A stretch of 64,000 nt of DNA from positions 48,126,001-48,190,000 of the forward strand of contig CP141127.1 in assembly GCA_035236585.1 (NCBI GenBank), in the 5' to 3' direction. Both the position numbers and the translations under genes were made by a program. This document shows, piece after piece, positions 41,128 through 54,057 of this stretch (position 1 is the stretch's first letter; every line of letters begins with the position of its first letter). This DNA comes from Warburgia ugandensis. Its lineage: Eukaryota > Streptophyta > Magnoliopsida > Canellales > Canellaceae. Under the pieces are notes generated by a model. That model searched no databases. It was not told the DNA's origin and was given only the letters and a program-made list of their open reading frames with translations.

Positions 41128-41367
41128 AAGTACTATGACTCCAGAATGTTGAGCTGGTGTAGTGACACTACCTTGATATGAAAATTTTAACTTCTGGTGT
41201 ACCAAAGAGGTTGCAACTTTGCGAGTATGAAGCAAGGTCTTTCCAACGATAGAGTAAATTAAGCATCAATATTTAGGATCTAAAAAGGTACTCAAAAAAA
41301 GGCTAGGCCAATAGTGACATCCAGGTCTGACACTCCTGAAATATTTTATTTTGGTAGTCATAAGCCA
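41128..41367. other. Unassigned spacer
   Basis: No recognisable domain or repeat. Confidence 0.3.
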
Positions 41368-41831
41368 TTATAGATTTGTTGCTTGGCTTGAAAAACGCAA
41401 TGTTGAGCAGTTATCAACCGAAACTCCACAAAATCTATCTTCCATGCTTACCACCAAAATATGCAATTCTTTATTGTGATCACATCCTTCAAGTGGCAAA
41501 TCCTTATCCTTAAACCAAATGGATGCAACTATATGTAGGATACTTACTAACTTTGCCACTTCTGAGAGGAAATATTAGGTGTGACTGTGATATTGATTGA
41601 ATCTTCCATTATTGCTTTTTGGTGCTTCATTGAGGCCATCGGTAATCCTAGATAGAGAAGTGCATCTTGCTTCTTCAATTGTTGGATAATGTCATACTCG
41701 TCCTTTAGAAAAATAAAGACCTGACTTCCTTTATGCCTCCAGTTGCAATAGCTTGTGGCGGGGTTGCTCTTTCCCCGTGTTGGATGGTGCGTGTGAGGTC
41801 TTTGCAAAAGTGGCAGCTTGTAAAGCTTCAT
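41368..41831 (-). pseudogene. Ty3/gypsy (Tat/Ogre type) linker and protease remnant
   Basis: Minus-strand frame 41547-41831 reads DEYDIIQQLKKQDALLYLGL and PMASMKHQKAIMEDSINITV. The frame 41368-41559 reads DKDLPLEGCDHNKELHILVV and FCGVSVDNCSTLRF, where VDNC replaces the usual (I/V)DNGS aspartic protease motif. This is the order in Tat/Ogre gag-pol (YDIIQQLKK..., LP.EG..HNK.LHI, DNGS). Stops and a shift separate the pieces; inactive. Confidence 0.75.
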
Positions 41832-42404
41832 AGTAATCTAGAAGAATGAAATCCAAATGTTGAATAGATACTTTAAAATACTCCAGTATAGGTGAAACTT
41901 CTCAATCTGTCAAATCATTATTAGATACTACTGCGAAGTCATGGATGCCATAGAAAATTTAGAACAATCAATGTACGCCTGGCATGCTCCCAGCAATCGT
42001 GTGAACTTTCTCCATGATGTCGTGGCAAGGAAAGACAAGTGGCAACAAAATTAACTATCAGGCTAGTTAAGTGGACAAGGATGAAAATAGTCTAAACCAA
42101 GATTTTGGGCAGTGAAGACACAAAATGAGCTTGTGCTTATCCCAAGAGTCACAGAGCCAATGTTTTAGAACTAGAGGGAACTAACACAACATATTGATTT
42201 ATAATCCTTTAAGAAGAAAAACTAGGTCAAACCTAAGCTCATATCTCTTCTAAACACCCTAAAACTAGCAAGATAATTTCAGATTTCCTCACCTTAAGAG
42301 TACGAGAGATTAGATTTGAAAATCTTCAAAATTGAGAGTTTAGAGTCTTTTAGGATGGAGAATTCATCATAATAAGAATTGATATAAAAGTGAGGGAAGA
42401 ATCT
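41832..42404 (-). other. Unassigned, possibly 5' part of a minus-strand element or gene
   Basis: No domain seen. Lies downstream (minus sense) of a TATA-like box. Confidence 0.25.
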
Positions 42405-42414
42405 CTATTTATAG
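42405..42414 (-). promoter_or_regulatory. TATA-box-like element, minus strand
   Basis: Minus strand CTATAAATAG within a moderately AT-rich context, followed by a pyrimidine-rich stretch. It could be an LTR promoter; no TSS evidence. Confidence 0.35.
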
Positions 42415-42827
42415 TTTTGAACATCCAAATAGTCATTATGGGCAAGCAATGGTCCCAAAATAGTAACTATAATAACTGAATTGCTGGCCAAAATTGCACT
42501 TGTAACCAATCGACCGTAGCATGGCCTGCCAATGAGCCCAAGTTCATGGAATCATTTTAGTATCGATAAGAGTAATTTGGCATTTTCTCAAATGCCACAG
42601 CTATGTAACCATCACTATTAGCCTGTGCTGGTTGGTTGCATTTAAGAGGGAGTGGCCTTGAACGCTCTAAGTTGTTTAACGTCAACTTGTTTGCTTGAGA
42701 CAAATCCATCGGGGCCGATGACGACTAAACAAAATTGATCGATACCAGGGAGGGAACGAAGTGACCAATGCCCCACATGACGCAGGTGAGAGCAACTAAT
42801 GCTATTATTGAAACAAGTGAGAGCAAC

Positions 42828-43300
42828 CTACAGCACTAACCAAGCAACAATAACTACTTGCGCCACTCTTAAACCAAAACGATTGCTGCCACTTTTTGCT
42901 TTAGAAGGAATTGTCCAGTGCCAGTTTAGTTCTAAAATCATGTAGCCAGCTCCACGGTGTAGCCAGATTTGTGGTTCCAATTTATTCTTTCTTAAGCCTT
43001 GATCTTCTGGAATCACTTTTTCAGTTCAAATTGATCCGAAGTATAGATAGTGACCACTAGTAGAGAGTCAGTTGTTAGGATTTCCAGCCCAGCCAGCACC
43101 ATGAATGCTTGTATTGAGGCATTATTATTGCAATTGTAGCAAATGCCTGGGTGCATGGTAGCTTTGAGGTAGCATCAGTGCACTTAAGTGCCTGAAAATG
43201 TGAGGTTCTCAGGGTGTACATGAATCGGCACGACTGATTTACAGCATAAGCAATAGCAGGGTGTGTCAATGTCGTGGATTGTAAAATGTCCATGACCTGA
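42828..43300 (-). pseudogene. Ty1/copia RT-RNase H remnant
   Basis: Minus-strand frame 43075-43293 reads LQSTTLTHPAIAYAVNQSCR and FMYTLRTSHFQALK, the copia motif that follows the reverse transcriptase core (usually L.YLT.TRPDI.YAVN..CQFM). After a shift AGWAGNPNN and STSGHYLYFGS (about 43030-43095) match the start of the copia RNase H domain. The remaining frame 42828-43016 is degraded. Inactive. Confidence 0.82.
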
Positions 43301-43518
43301 GGGTATTTGGAACTGTTGGATATTATCTCACCATTGTAATCAGTGTGCTTGTCTACTAATTTATATGTTACACTATTATCAGACCTTCACTATAGCACTC
43401 CGGTATATATATTTGTGCTTACATAATCAGAATAAATTTTTTATATTTGTGTACTTTCCTAGCTAGAAAGTTTAGGCCCACATCGACCTACAAACTAAAC
43501 ACTTTGGTTCTTAGTACT

Positions 43519-43538
43519 AGAGAGAGAGAGAGAGAGAG
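43519..43538. repeat. (AG)n microsatellite
   Basis: Ten AG units. Confidence 0.9.
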
Positions 43539-43599
43539 GTACCAATCTTCATGTACTTACTAAACTACCTGGGAAGTGTGATTAACTATCAATTATTTT

Positions 43600-44345
43600 T
43601 ATGGCTGGCTAACTATGATGTTCAATCTTTTGAAGAGGTTCCTTAGGGCTTGGAGAAGCTAGAAGTGGGATCTCATCTGAGGGTAGGGGATCATGAGCAA
43701 CCTTTGAGGTAATCAATTCTTTTCTTTTCACCTTAATTGAATTTAGTTTAGTTTCAATCTAATTTAGTTAAGTTTAGTTGATTTAGTTTAATTTAAGGTT
43801 TAGATTGATCTGGTGAATCTTATTTAGCTTCAACTTAATTTATTTCTATTTACTTTACTCTCATGTAGTTCCTACTTCCTTGATTTTACTCTTATTTTCC
43901 TTTTGGTACTCCACATGTTTGTCTTTTCAAAACACCAACTTAGTATTTGCGTTACAAAATTCTCCCTTGGGAGGTCTAGCATTTCATAAATGCATATGGC
44001 TTTCCAGAAGTGATTATATTTTTTGGATTTTCCAAACTTCATATTTTAGATCCCCGCAACTCAGTCTCTAATGGGTGCTTACCACCTTTCCATGGAGAGA
44101 TTAGAACCTAGAAATTTAGTTATGAAGCCTAAGATAGGCTAAGGTCTTTGTGAACGTCTCCACGAGTGGTCACTCCCATAGGATTTGTAGACAAATGGCT
44201 AAGGTTTGTCACCTCTGAAGGTGCCTAGACCATTGGCTGTAGATCAATAGCTTACATCCTTACTTCTTAAGCATGATCTCAGATTTACAAACGTCATAAC
44301 CTACATATCATGCACCACATGTTTCCTACATCGTCATTTGGTGTT
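43600..44345 (+). repeat. Probable LTR 3' part upstream of a tRNA-Arg-type PBS
   Basis: Assigned because a PBS follows directly at 44357. It contains a repetitive TTTAGTTTAATTTA-like stretch (43740-43790). No partner LTR is present, so the left border is a guess. Confidence 0.4.
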
Positions 44346-44356
44346 ATAAAATTTTT

Positions 44357-44375
44357 TGGCGACTTTGTGGGGACA
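44357..44375 (+). other. PBS of tRNA-Arg type (Tat/Ogre element)
   Basis: TGGCGACTTTGTGGGGACA, close to the TGGCGACTCTGCTGGGGA site of Tat/Ogre elements. Confidence 0.7.
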
Positions 44376-45410
44376 TCTATTAAGGATAAGAACAAGTTGT
44401 TTGGAAAATATTCCATCTATATTTGTCATGAGTTATATTCTAGAGGATTTTGACAGAATACTTATCATGATAATTTTGCTCCGTATTTAGTTTTATAATG
44501 TGAAATAACAATGTGCTAATTGAATCTCAGTTAGAAACACAACGATGTTAGTTTTTTCAAGTATCAACATTACTCATGTTAGTTGGGAATGACCTCCTCG
44601 CTCTTTTGATAACAAAAGACCTAGCCTAGGTTGGTTAGAGTTGAAATCGAGTCCATCCCATCAAACGCAATTTCTATCACGGATACCTCTTAACCCAACT
44701 TATCTCTTAAACCAGAATTTGTGTCCGTCGCTAGTGGACCCAATCTTTTGGTTATGCCACCACATCAACAAATCATCTCGAATCATCTTGTCCCACTCCA
44801 ATCAACCCTAGCAAATCTACCCAACCTGGCCCTTTGACCAATGGCACAACAGGATAGGATTTGGAAAAAAGATTCACTCTTTAACCTATCAGCTGAGTGA
44901 TTTGAATAACTAATTTGCTCAATTGACTCGGCTCACACTAGTTTGAATCAGTTTTGCCTATCCTAAGCACCTAACGATTCCCATAACCCAAAACTTTCTC
45001 CTCCAAGAGGAACCATTATTGTCCTTAACTCTCAAAATCTTCCAAATCACCAAATTCACACAACCAATGTCCCACCTATCAATTCCTCAAATTAGCCTTT
45101 TCCATCATTTCCCTCGAAACCACCATAACAAAATCAAAAGGATTAGAGTATGTGGTGCATATCCTAGACATGAGAAATTATACCCTTTGAGGGAAAAATT
45201 TAGAAAAATGGAGGAAATAATAGGGATCCTATTAAAAATGTATGCAAAAGTAATTATATGAATTTGCCATCATATTATTTGAGTGAATGCAATCTTTTGT
45301 TATCATGATATGCTAATTATATATCTTAAGGTAATCTTTGATGATTTATACTAACCCAATAATATACATTTGAGAATAAGGATATGATCTCAGGAACCTT
45401 AGGCAATATA
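44376..45410 (+). pseudogene. Leader and possible gag start of a Tat-type element
   Basis: Stop-rich plus-strand frames downstream of the PBS. Frame 45019-45261 ends with a charged helical stretch (YPLREKFRKMEEIIGILLKM) in the place where Tat gag has a coiled coil. Assignment is by position. Element D is inserted at 45416. Confidence 0.35.
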
Positions 45411-45415
45411 GTAGG

Positions 45416-48061
45416 TGTAATGAATCCAAATTTGTAATATTAAAATCCCAAGATAGCAATGAAAAGTTCAGTTTTTGAAGATAAGGGCATTTTAGTCATT
45501 TCACTATCCACCTTGACTGAACCCAGAAATTTGGTCCTGAAAATGACACCATTAGGTGCATCTCGGAAAAAGGAATCCAACAAGACCAAAATCACCCAAA
45601 ACGGAGTTAAAATGAGCAAGTTATGGCCTTTTGAAGTTCAAGGGCAAAAATGTAATTTTTACAAAAAACGGATTTAGCCTGCAAAACACAAGGGCCCGTT
45701 TTGATACGGGCACCCTTTGTCTTCAACCTCCTAGAGGGTTCTAGAATGGCGGTGATTGGAGGAGAAATCTTCGCCATTCTGGAGGTTTCTCCACCGCCAT
45801 TCAAAGGCGGTGAGAGCCCCCTCCAAAACCCTCTTATAGCTCTATAAATAAAGCTCTTGGGCGCTTCTAATGGCAGCCCAAAAGCTTGAAGAAAACCTGT
45901 TGTGGAGTAGCAACCTAGAGGGGAAACGAGGAGAAAAACCCAGCAACGAGCCAAGTATGCCCAAGATCCCTCAAAACCCATCTTCACAGTAGTTCTAAGA
46001 TCAATTTCCCTAGGTTTCTGCATGAAAAATCATGCAAAATGGAGCCCTGGGGAGTCACCAAGGAACCAGGGACGTTCCCTGGGCCGCACTGGTTCGACCC
46101 AGGGTGTCCTAAGGACGCCTCGGTTCCCCAAACGAACGAAACGTCCCACAGGGACGAGACGCGTCGACCGTGTCTGAGAAAAACCAAATGGCGCGTCCAT
46201 GGACGCGCCCGCAAAAGAGAGAGATGGGCAGGAAAACCCGATTCGTCTGCAAACGCGCCCGCTGCAGATGCGCAGCGTGCTAGCGAACCAGGATTTTCTG
46301 CTCCTTAAGAAAAGGCGGGCACATGCCGCTGACGTGCAGTGCCCTAGCATTCTGCCTTTTCACTCTTAAGACCCTTATGTACATGTGACACTAAAACGCT
46401 TATAACTTGAGATCTAGAGTCCGATTGAGATACCACAAAAGGCGTTGTGTCCATGTCAACGACATGGACACACCCAAACTTTAAAATCCCTGATTAAGGC
46501 CCAATCAAAGGTGGGCATGACCCTTATAATAGGATGGTGGCACATGGCCGCTAAACCTTTGGAAAACTGATGATACCAAGGCCCAATTAGGACCTTAGGA
46601 CACCCATAGGCATAGGGATGAACCCTTAATGCCTAAGTGATAAGACCAACTACTCTAAAACCCATAAAAGATAGGCCAAACTAACCTTGATTCCCCAAAC
46701 CATGTTCAAGAGTGTACGAGGACAGAGGGGTTAGCGCAACCTAGCCAGGTAGGTGCTCTATCACTACTAGATTCTTTTAAAAGAACTATTATTGTTTGAG
46801 AATACATGTTTTAAGTATATGACTTGTTTAGCATGACTTAATTTAGCATGCATGTGACAAATGGTTTATGCATAGACATGTTTTGTAAATAATTGCATAT
46901 ACATTATGCATAGATATGTTTTGCAAACTATTGCATACATTGCATGATTTGTGAGCATTAAGTTCTTGCAAAAATTGCATGTCCTTGAGGGTTACCAAAA
47001 GACGCTGGAGTACCGAGGGCCAGGCCGTTGTGAGGGACCCAAAGAGGACAGGTTTTGAAAAAGAGATTTTTCGCTTGTTTGATCTTATGTGATTTGGGCT
47101 AGTAAGTTCGTGGGTGCTATGCCGAGGGGTCTGGGTTGGCCACCCAGCCTCTACCACTATTAGGTGGATGGGTACCACGCCCAAAAAGAGGCAATGTCCC
47201 TACGTCGACTGCATGTGGTACAGGGGGCTACCACTAGTGTCACGGCACTGGGTCGACATGTCATAGGCCCCGTGGAGGCTATGACCGAGTGTCCTCAGGT
47301 ACCCGGGGACCACACAGCAAGGAGGTCGTGGGCATAGTTGGACCCTATGGTTTTGTGGACTTATTTGCATTTCATATGACATGATATGAGGTTGGTCGAC
47401 CATACCATACTCGATATCCATGAGTTGGATTCAATGAAGCATCTTATGCATATCATAATGTTATGATATATATGTATATGATACTTTCGATTTTGGATTA
47501 TGTGATCCTTTAAATCGTTAGTGTTTCAGTTTGACAACGAATTTTTATATCGATATTGAACTTGAGTATTCGGACATGCACATGTTTTGAAAGAGCATAT
47601 GATTTTAAAACATCTCATGCATTATAAAACTAGTAGTGATAGGCTCCTACTGAGTATAGTATATACTCACGCAATCCTTAACATTTTTCAGGATAATTCC
47701 ATCTACGAGTAGAGGACATCTATGTTAGTGCTACGAGCAAGTGAATCAAAAAGGAAACAATTATACATGTAAGTAAATTCTCAACCCTTTGGATATGTAT
47801 TTGTATTTAATTACAGTTGGGCTGTGTGTTGTGATTGGATAGATCTGGGGAAAAACACTTATGTTTTCTGAAGCTTTTCAAAAACTACTTTGGTTATTGT
47901 GAAGGCAAACGACACTCGGGGTTTTCAAAAATGGGTTTAAAACCAGGGATTTTTCACTGCATTGCATGGTTTTTATAAAATGGTTTTGAAATAGGGGTGC
48001 ATCCCCCCTTAGGAATTAGATATTGCATTTAAAAATGCATGGGAAAACCCGCGTCATCACA
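45416..48061 (+). repeat. 5' LTR of element D
   Basis: 2646 bp; pairs with 51393-54057. TATAAATA at 45843-45850. A CACCGCC/GGCGGTG hairpin (about 45791-45812) lies just upstream of the TATA box. A GC-rich leader with many CpGs follows at 46030-46330. An antisense 138-codon frame (45607-46023 minus) has a same-length counterpart in element H but is broken in the other LTR. Confidence 0.95.
45843..45850 (+). promoter_or_regulatory. TATA box of the D 5' LTR
   Basis: TATAAATA, conserved at 51818-51825 (3' LTR) and 56590-56597 (element H). It predicts an RNA start about 30 bp downstream. Confidence 0.65.
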
Positions 48062-48063
48062 GT

Positions 48064-48080
48064 TGGTATTAGAGCCCAGG
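48064..48080 (+). other. Primer binding site of element D (tRNA-iMet type)
   Basis: TGGTATTAGAGCCCAGG, two bases after the LTR end. One C-to-T change from the common TGGTATCAGAGCC. Confidence 0.92.
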
Positions 48081-51000
48081 TTTTATCCTTTCCCAGCCAG
48101 TCTAGCATGTCCAAGGGTCATACACAATAAGAAAATCAAGAAGAAGTAGAAATAGAAGTAGTAGAGATGACTACTTCTATTTGAGGATTATAATATTAAT
48201 GCTCAAGGCATTTCACCATAAACACATAGGTGAAAAAGGAGATAGTCCTAAGAAATACGTAGATATTGGATTACTTGAATCCTATCAAAATCATAGGAAA
48301 TAAGGATTGTTGTGCAGTGGTGCAAAGATGAAATCTCATATAAGGATCATATTATGATGAGAATGAATGAATGAAGATGATTAATGGACTTGTTAGTAGA
48401 TAGTTCTGACCTGTAATAAAGTAATCTTATCAAGGGTGAGAAAATCAAAGAACCTAGATGGCTATCTTACCATCATAAAGAATATCAGAATATGAGCACA
48501 CTATCAGAAGGGATATGATATGAGTATGATAAGGGATGTAAAAGATAGACTTTGAGAAGATTTTGATGATAATCTAAGAGGGATGAGAATGCAAGATAAT
48601 ATTAGGAAATAACCGTGACTCGTACTAGATCACAAAGGTATGGATCCTAAAGGACTTAGCTCAATTTTGGATATCTTAATTGGAGTCTTATGAAGAGTGA
48701 AGTGCTATCGAATAATAACTACTTGAGTATTATGGAGCAAATCAAGTCACATGTTATGAGATTAAGAGAAACATAACACGTATATGATAGGGAAATGAAT
48801 TCGACCAAGTTATCAAAAGATTTTTTTGATGATAATATTGGGGATAATAGATCTATGACAATAGATTGATCTTAACATGAACTTGTAAGAAAAGTATAGC
48901 ATGACCAAAATGTCAATGCCATTATTAAGACATTGTATGAATTTTATTGAGGCTATAGGCAATTGAGGATTTCAATGATCTTAAGACAGTTTAGAATTTC
49001 TAAGAAGCATTTAGTTTATGATGAAGTATCAATTATATGCAACAAAGCATATAAAGACATTGATCCAGGTAGACTAAATGAGGATTTTGAAGAAAAGAGA
49101 GAAAGAGATAGAGATGTAACTATAAGTATTCAATGAATATTGAATATTCAAAAGAAGAAGGTCATGACTTTATTGAAAGAATAGATCCATAGAAATCTTT
49201 CATCTTGAATCATCTGGGTAGATAAACCAATCAAATTCGAAGGAATAATAATAGTTGAGTAGGCGATGATGTTATTGTAAATGCACATAATAGAGAGAAA
49301 GCATATGGGGTTTAAGACTTTGAGTAGAGTATCGAATTTCAGGAGATTATGCGACAAGAAATTTTCAGAGGAATGGTGACCAACTAGAAATTAAATTCTA
49401 CAAATGGTTTGATATCAATTATTACAATTAGATTCTTATCAGATCCATTAGCTTATGGAACACCAATGGATATAATAAAAAAGGAAAATTTTGTGATATC
49501 TCACCTTGCCACTACATGAGTAAATAAAATATAGTGAGTAAAGGAATTAAGCCGGGACAGTAGCTTGTCCATTTAGCAATAGGGTACCATCAAGGATCAA
49601 ATTGAGATCTCACTATCATAGATTAGAAGAGCAATATGTTAAGACCATTATTTAGTCGAAGTTATATACTCAGAGGGATGTTATAAGTCTTTAGACTTGA
49701 ATTTTCCTTGAAAAGAAGTACTTGTTAAACTAAGTCAATTGAGGGTATGAGGTCAATTGATGAGAACAGTTGCAACTGAGGCAGTTGCAAAATTAAGAAG
49801 TGATCTAAACCAATGGGAAACATTTTTCAAACCTTAATGGTTGCCATGACAAGGTAAAGAAATTACTTTGAGTCTGAAAAATACTGCTGACTTGGATTGA
49901 AAAGGAAGGCAAACAAGTATTGATCACTTTAGAGGCCCTTGAGCTTATGACATAGATATATCTAGAAAGGGATCAATAGGTAACCAAATAAAGTCTTTCT
50001 ATGTCTAAGAAAATGTTTATGCTTACTGAGTAGTGTTAAACTTGTTGAGTTAACAACTTCAGTACAATTTGATATAATCGCTATTGAAGGAGAATTATTG
50101 CTATTATAAGCTAAGTATGAGAAGGCACTTGAAAGATAAAATGAAGAGGCACTTGAAGGATGAAAATTGAGGAATTGAGAAAATCACTACTTATGCATGA
50201 TCGACAATAAAGTCATGATAAAAGATTGAACAATATATTGACATAGGGAATGGAAGGAGAAAAGGTGAGATGGCTAGCACACTATAAGGTGAAGATTTAA
50301 TGTTACGTTACCCTTAGACAAATAGTTAGTTGTTATGAGCATATACCAAGTACGAAAAGTCAATTGAAGGAATTTCCTAAGGACTAACCCTACTGGATTG
50401 AGTATGGAACTTTTGGACTGAAAGGTTACGAAGAAAACTATTAAGCAAAGAAAAGACAAAGAGGATGATGACAAAGGATTCAATCATAAGGGTACTCGGT
50501 TATGAATAAGAGATTTTTTTTTCTTTGCATGAATAAGAGCATTATTGAAAATCCTAATGACAAATTGATGTGAATAAGTGAGATAGGCCTCTAGACAAGA
50601 ACTTATGACTCATGCTGATGAATTGACCATTAACATTTGACATGAGTTTGGATAAGATCCGAAAGCATTTAATGAATTCAATAATTATGAAACTGGATAT
50701 GGAGTTAGGACATTTTACTTTCAGTATATGATAAGGTCCTCGATGGAAGATGCTACTAATTGGCTTTCATTTTCGAATGTAACCTTGGTCAAGGAAATCA
50801 AGTCACATATGGAAAACGAAAAACAGTTGAAATTTAAAGTTAAGTAAGAGTTTGGCTATAGAGCACATGATACCATATCAGTTATTGAAGTATCTTGGAG
50901 ACAAATATAAGAAGCAAAGTTTGACATAATAGAAAGAAGGTAACTTTTTTGGACTTGTGGATGATGAAAGAGATCACTAGATGAAAGGGATTATCCTATG

Positions 51001-51380
51001 ATATTCGAAATGAAATAGGAGAAATAAGATAATATGATCTTGAAAGGAGTAATTTATACATGAATAAAGAAGCATGATCCTACGAGGAGATTATCCTATA
51101 TACAATGAGAAAAGTATAAGCATCTGAGGATTTCGAGATAGATGAAGTACCACTAGAAATCGGTATTGTTAAATTGGCACGTATGAGAGTATGCATCAGA
51201 GTACGCAACGAAAGCGGCCCTTATAGGTGAGGCCTTGTAGGAGGAACAATAGGAATGATAAATTGAGGATGAACCTAGATTTGATTCCAAAGGGGGAGAA
51301 TGCATTCACCAAGAAGTTATCTAAGAGACAAACACGAGGAAGATGATAATTTATGGAATTTTGAGGACGAAATTCTTTTA
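48081..51380 (+). mobile_element. Interior of element D, no recognisable domains
   Basis: Stop-rich in all frames. The longest plus-strand run worth noting (about 50671-50848) reads YFQYMIRSSMEDATNWLSFS, faintly gag-like, but I would not call it. No RT YVDD/FADD, no integrase zinc finger, no DTG protease. Purine-rich on the plus strand throughout. Confidence 0.7.
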
Positions 51381-51392
51381 AGGGGGTAATAA
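51381..51392 (+). other. Polypurine tract of element D
   Basis: AGGGGGTAATAA directly before TGTAATGA, preceded by TTTGAGGACGAAATTCTTTT. Confidence 0.85.
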
Positions 51393-54057
51393 TGTAATGA
51401 ATCCAATTTTGTAATATTAAAATCCCAAGATAGCAATCAAAAGTTCAGTTTTTGAAGATAAGGGCATTTTAGTCATTTCACTATCCACCTTGACTGAACA
51501 TAGAAATTTGGTCCTAAAATGATACCATTAGGTGCGTCTTGGAAAAAGGAATCCAACAAGACCAAAATCACCCAAAACGGAGTTAAAATGAGCAAGTTAT
51601 GGCCCTTTGAAGTTCAGGGGCAAAAATGTAATTTTCACCAAAAACGGATTTAGCCTACAAAACATAGGGGCTCATTTTGATACGGGCACCCTTCATCTTC
51701 AACCTCCTAGAGGGTTCTAGAACGACGGTGATTGGAGGAGAAATAACTGCCATTCTGGAGGTTTCTCCACCGCCATTCAAAGGCGGTGAGAGCCCCTCCA
51801 AAACCCTCTTATAGCTCTATAAATAGAGCTCTTGGGCACCTCTAATGGTAGTCCAAAAGCTTGAAGAAAACCTGTTGTGGAGGAGCAACCTAGAGGGAAA
51901 ACAAGGAGAAAAACCCAGCAACGAGCCAGGTATGCCTAAGATCTCTTAAAACCCATCTTCATAGTAGTTCTAAGATCAATTTTCCTAGGTTTCTGCATGA
52001 AAAATCATGCAAAATGGAGCCCTGGGGAATCACCAAGGACCCAAGGACGTTCCCTGGGCCGCACTGGTTCAACAGGGTCAAACCAGGGTGTCCTGAGGAT
52101 GCCTCGGTTCCCCAAAAGAACGAAACATCCCACAGGGATGAGACGGCTCGACCGCATCTGAGAAAAACCAAACGGGCACGTCCGTGGACGTGCCCGCAAA
52201 AGAGAGAGACGGGCGGGAAAACCTGGCGTGTCTGCAGACGCGCCCGCTGAGGCGTCCGCTGCAGAAGCATAGCATGCTAGTGAGCCAGGGTTTTTCGCTC
52301 CTTAAGAAAAGGCGGGGGCATGTCGCTGACGCGCAGCGCCCTAGCATTCCGCCTTTTCACTCTTAAGACCCTTATGTATGTGTGACACTAAAACGCTTAT
52401 AACTTGATATCTAGAGCTCCGATTAAGGTGCCGCAAAAGGCGTTGTGTCCATGTCAACGATATGGACACACCCAAACTTTAAAATCCCTGATCAAGGCTC
52501 AATCAAAGGTGGGCATGACTCTTAGAATAGGATGGTGGCGCATGGCCGCTAAACCTTTGGAAAACTGATGATACCAAGGCCCAATTAGGACCTTAGGACA
52601 CCCATAGGCATAGGGATGGACCCTTAATGCCTAAGTGATAAGACCAACTACTCTAAAACCCATAAAAGATAGGCCAAACTAACCTTGATTCCCCAAACCA
52701 TGTTCAGAAGTGTACGAGGACAGAGGAGTTAGCGCAACCTAGCCAGGTAGGTGCTCTATCACTACTAGATTCTTTTAAAAGAGCTATTATTGTTTGAGAA
52801 TACATGTTCTAAGTATATGACTTGTTTAGCATGACTTAATTCAGCATGCATGTGATAAATGGTTTATGCATAGACATGTTTTGTAAATAATTGCATATAC
52901 ATTATGCATAGATATGTTTTGCAAACTATTGCATACATTGCATGATTTGTGAGCATTAAGTTCTTGCAAAAATTGCATGTCCTTGAGGGTTACCAAAAGA
53001 CGCTGGAGTACCGAGGGCCAGGCCGTTGTGAGGGACCTAAAGAGGACAGGTTTTGAAAAAGAGATTTTTCGCTTGTTTGATCTTATGTGATTTGGCCTAG
53101 TAAGTTCATGGGTGCTATGCCGAGGGGTCTGGGTTGGCCACCCAGCCTCTACCACTAGTAGGTGGATGGGTACCACACCCAAAAAGAGGCAACGTCCTTA
53201 GGTCGACTGCATGTGGTACAGGGGGCTACCACTAGTGTCACGGCACTGGGTCGACATGTCATAGGCCCCGTGGAGGCTATGACCGAGTGTCCTCAGGTAC
53301 CCGGGGACCACACGGCAAGGAGGTCGTGGGCATAGTTGGACCCTATGGTTTTGTGGACTTATTTACATTTCATATGACATGATATGAGGTTGGTCGACCA
53401 TACCATGCTCGATATCCATGAGTTGGATTCAATGAAGCACCTTATGCATATCATAATGTTGTGATATATATGTATATGATACTTTCGATTTTGGATTATG
53501 TGATCCTTTAAATCGTTAGTGTTTCAGTTTGACAATGGATTTTTATATCGATATTGAACTTGAGTATTCGGACATGCACATGCTTTGAAAGAGCATATGA
53601 TTTTAAAACATCTCATGCATTATAAAACTAGTAGTGAGAGGCTCCTACTGAGTATAGTATATACTCACGCAATCCTTAACATTTTTCAGGATAATTCCAT
53701 CCACGAGTAGAGGACATCTATGTTAGTGCTACGAGCAAGTGAATAAAAAAGGAAACAATTATACATGTAAGTAAATTCTCAACCCTTTCGACATGTATTT
53801 GTATTTAATTATAGTTGGGCTGTGTGTTGTGACTGGATAGATCTGGGGAAAAACACTTATGTTTTCTGAAGCTTTTCAAAAACTACTTTGGTTATTGTGA
53901 AGGCAAATGACACTCGGGGTTTTCAAAAATGGGTTTAAAACTAAGGATTTTTCGCTGCATTGCATGGTTTTTATAAAATGCTTTTCAAATAGGGATGCCC
54001 CGCCTTAGGAATTAGATATTGCATTTAAAAATGCATGGGAAAACCCGGGTCGTCACA
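51393..54057 (+). repeat. 3' LTR of element D
   Basis: 2665 bp. Ends AAACCCGGGTCGTCACA. TATAAATA at 51818-51825. Several open frames in the GC-rich leader (51959-52366) mirror those at 46030-46350 and in element H; they are leader sequence and not genes. Confidence 0.95.

Noticed and set aside
46030-46350. GC-rich overlapping frames on both strands
   Set aside because: Leader of the D LTR, repeated at 51959-52366 and 56649-57138; not a gene.
46843-47184. 113-codon minus-strand frame, also at 52841-53182
   Set aside because: Conserved only because the two D LTRs are nearly identical; antisense to the LTR, no domain.
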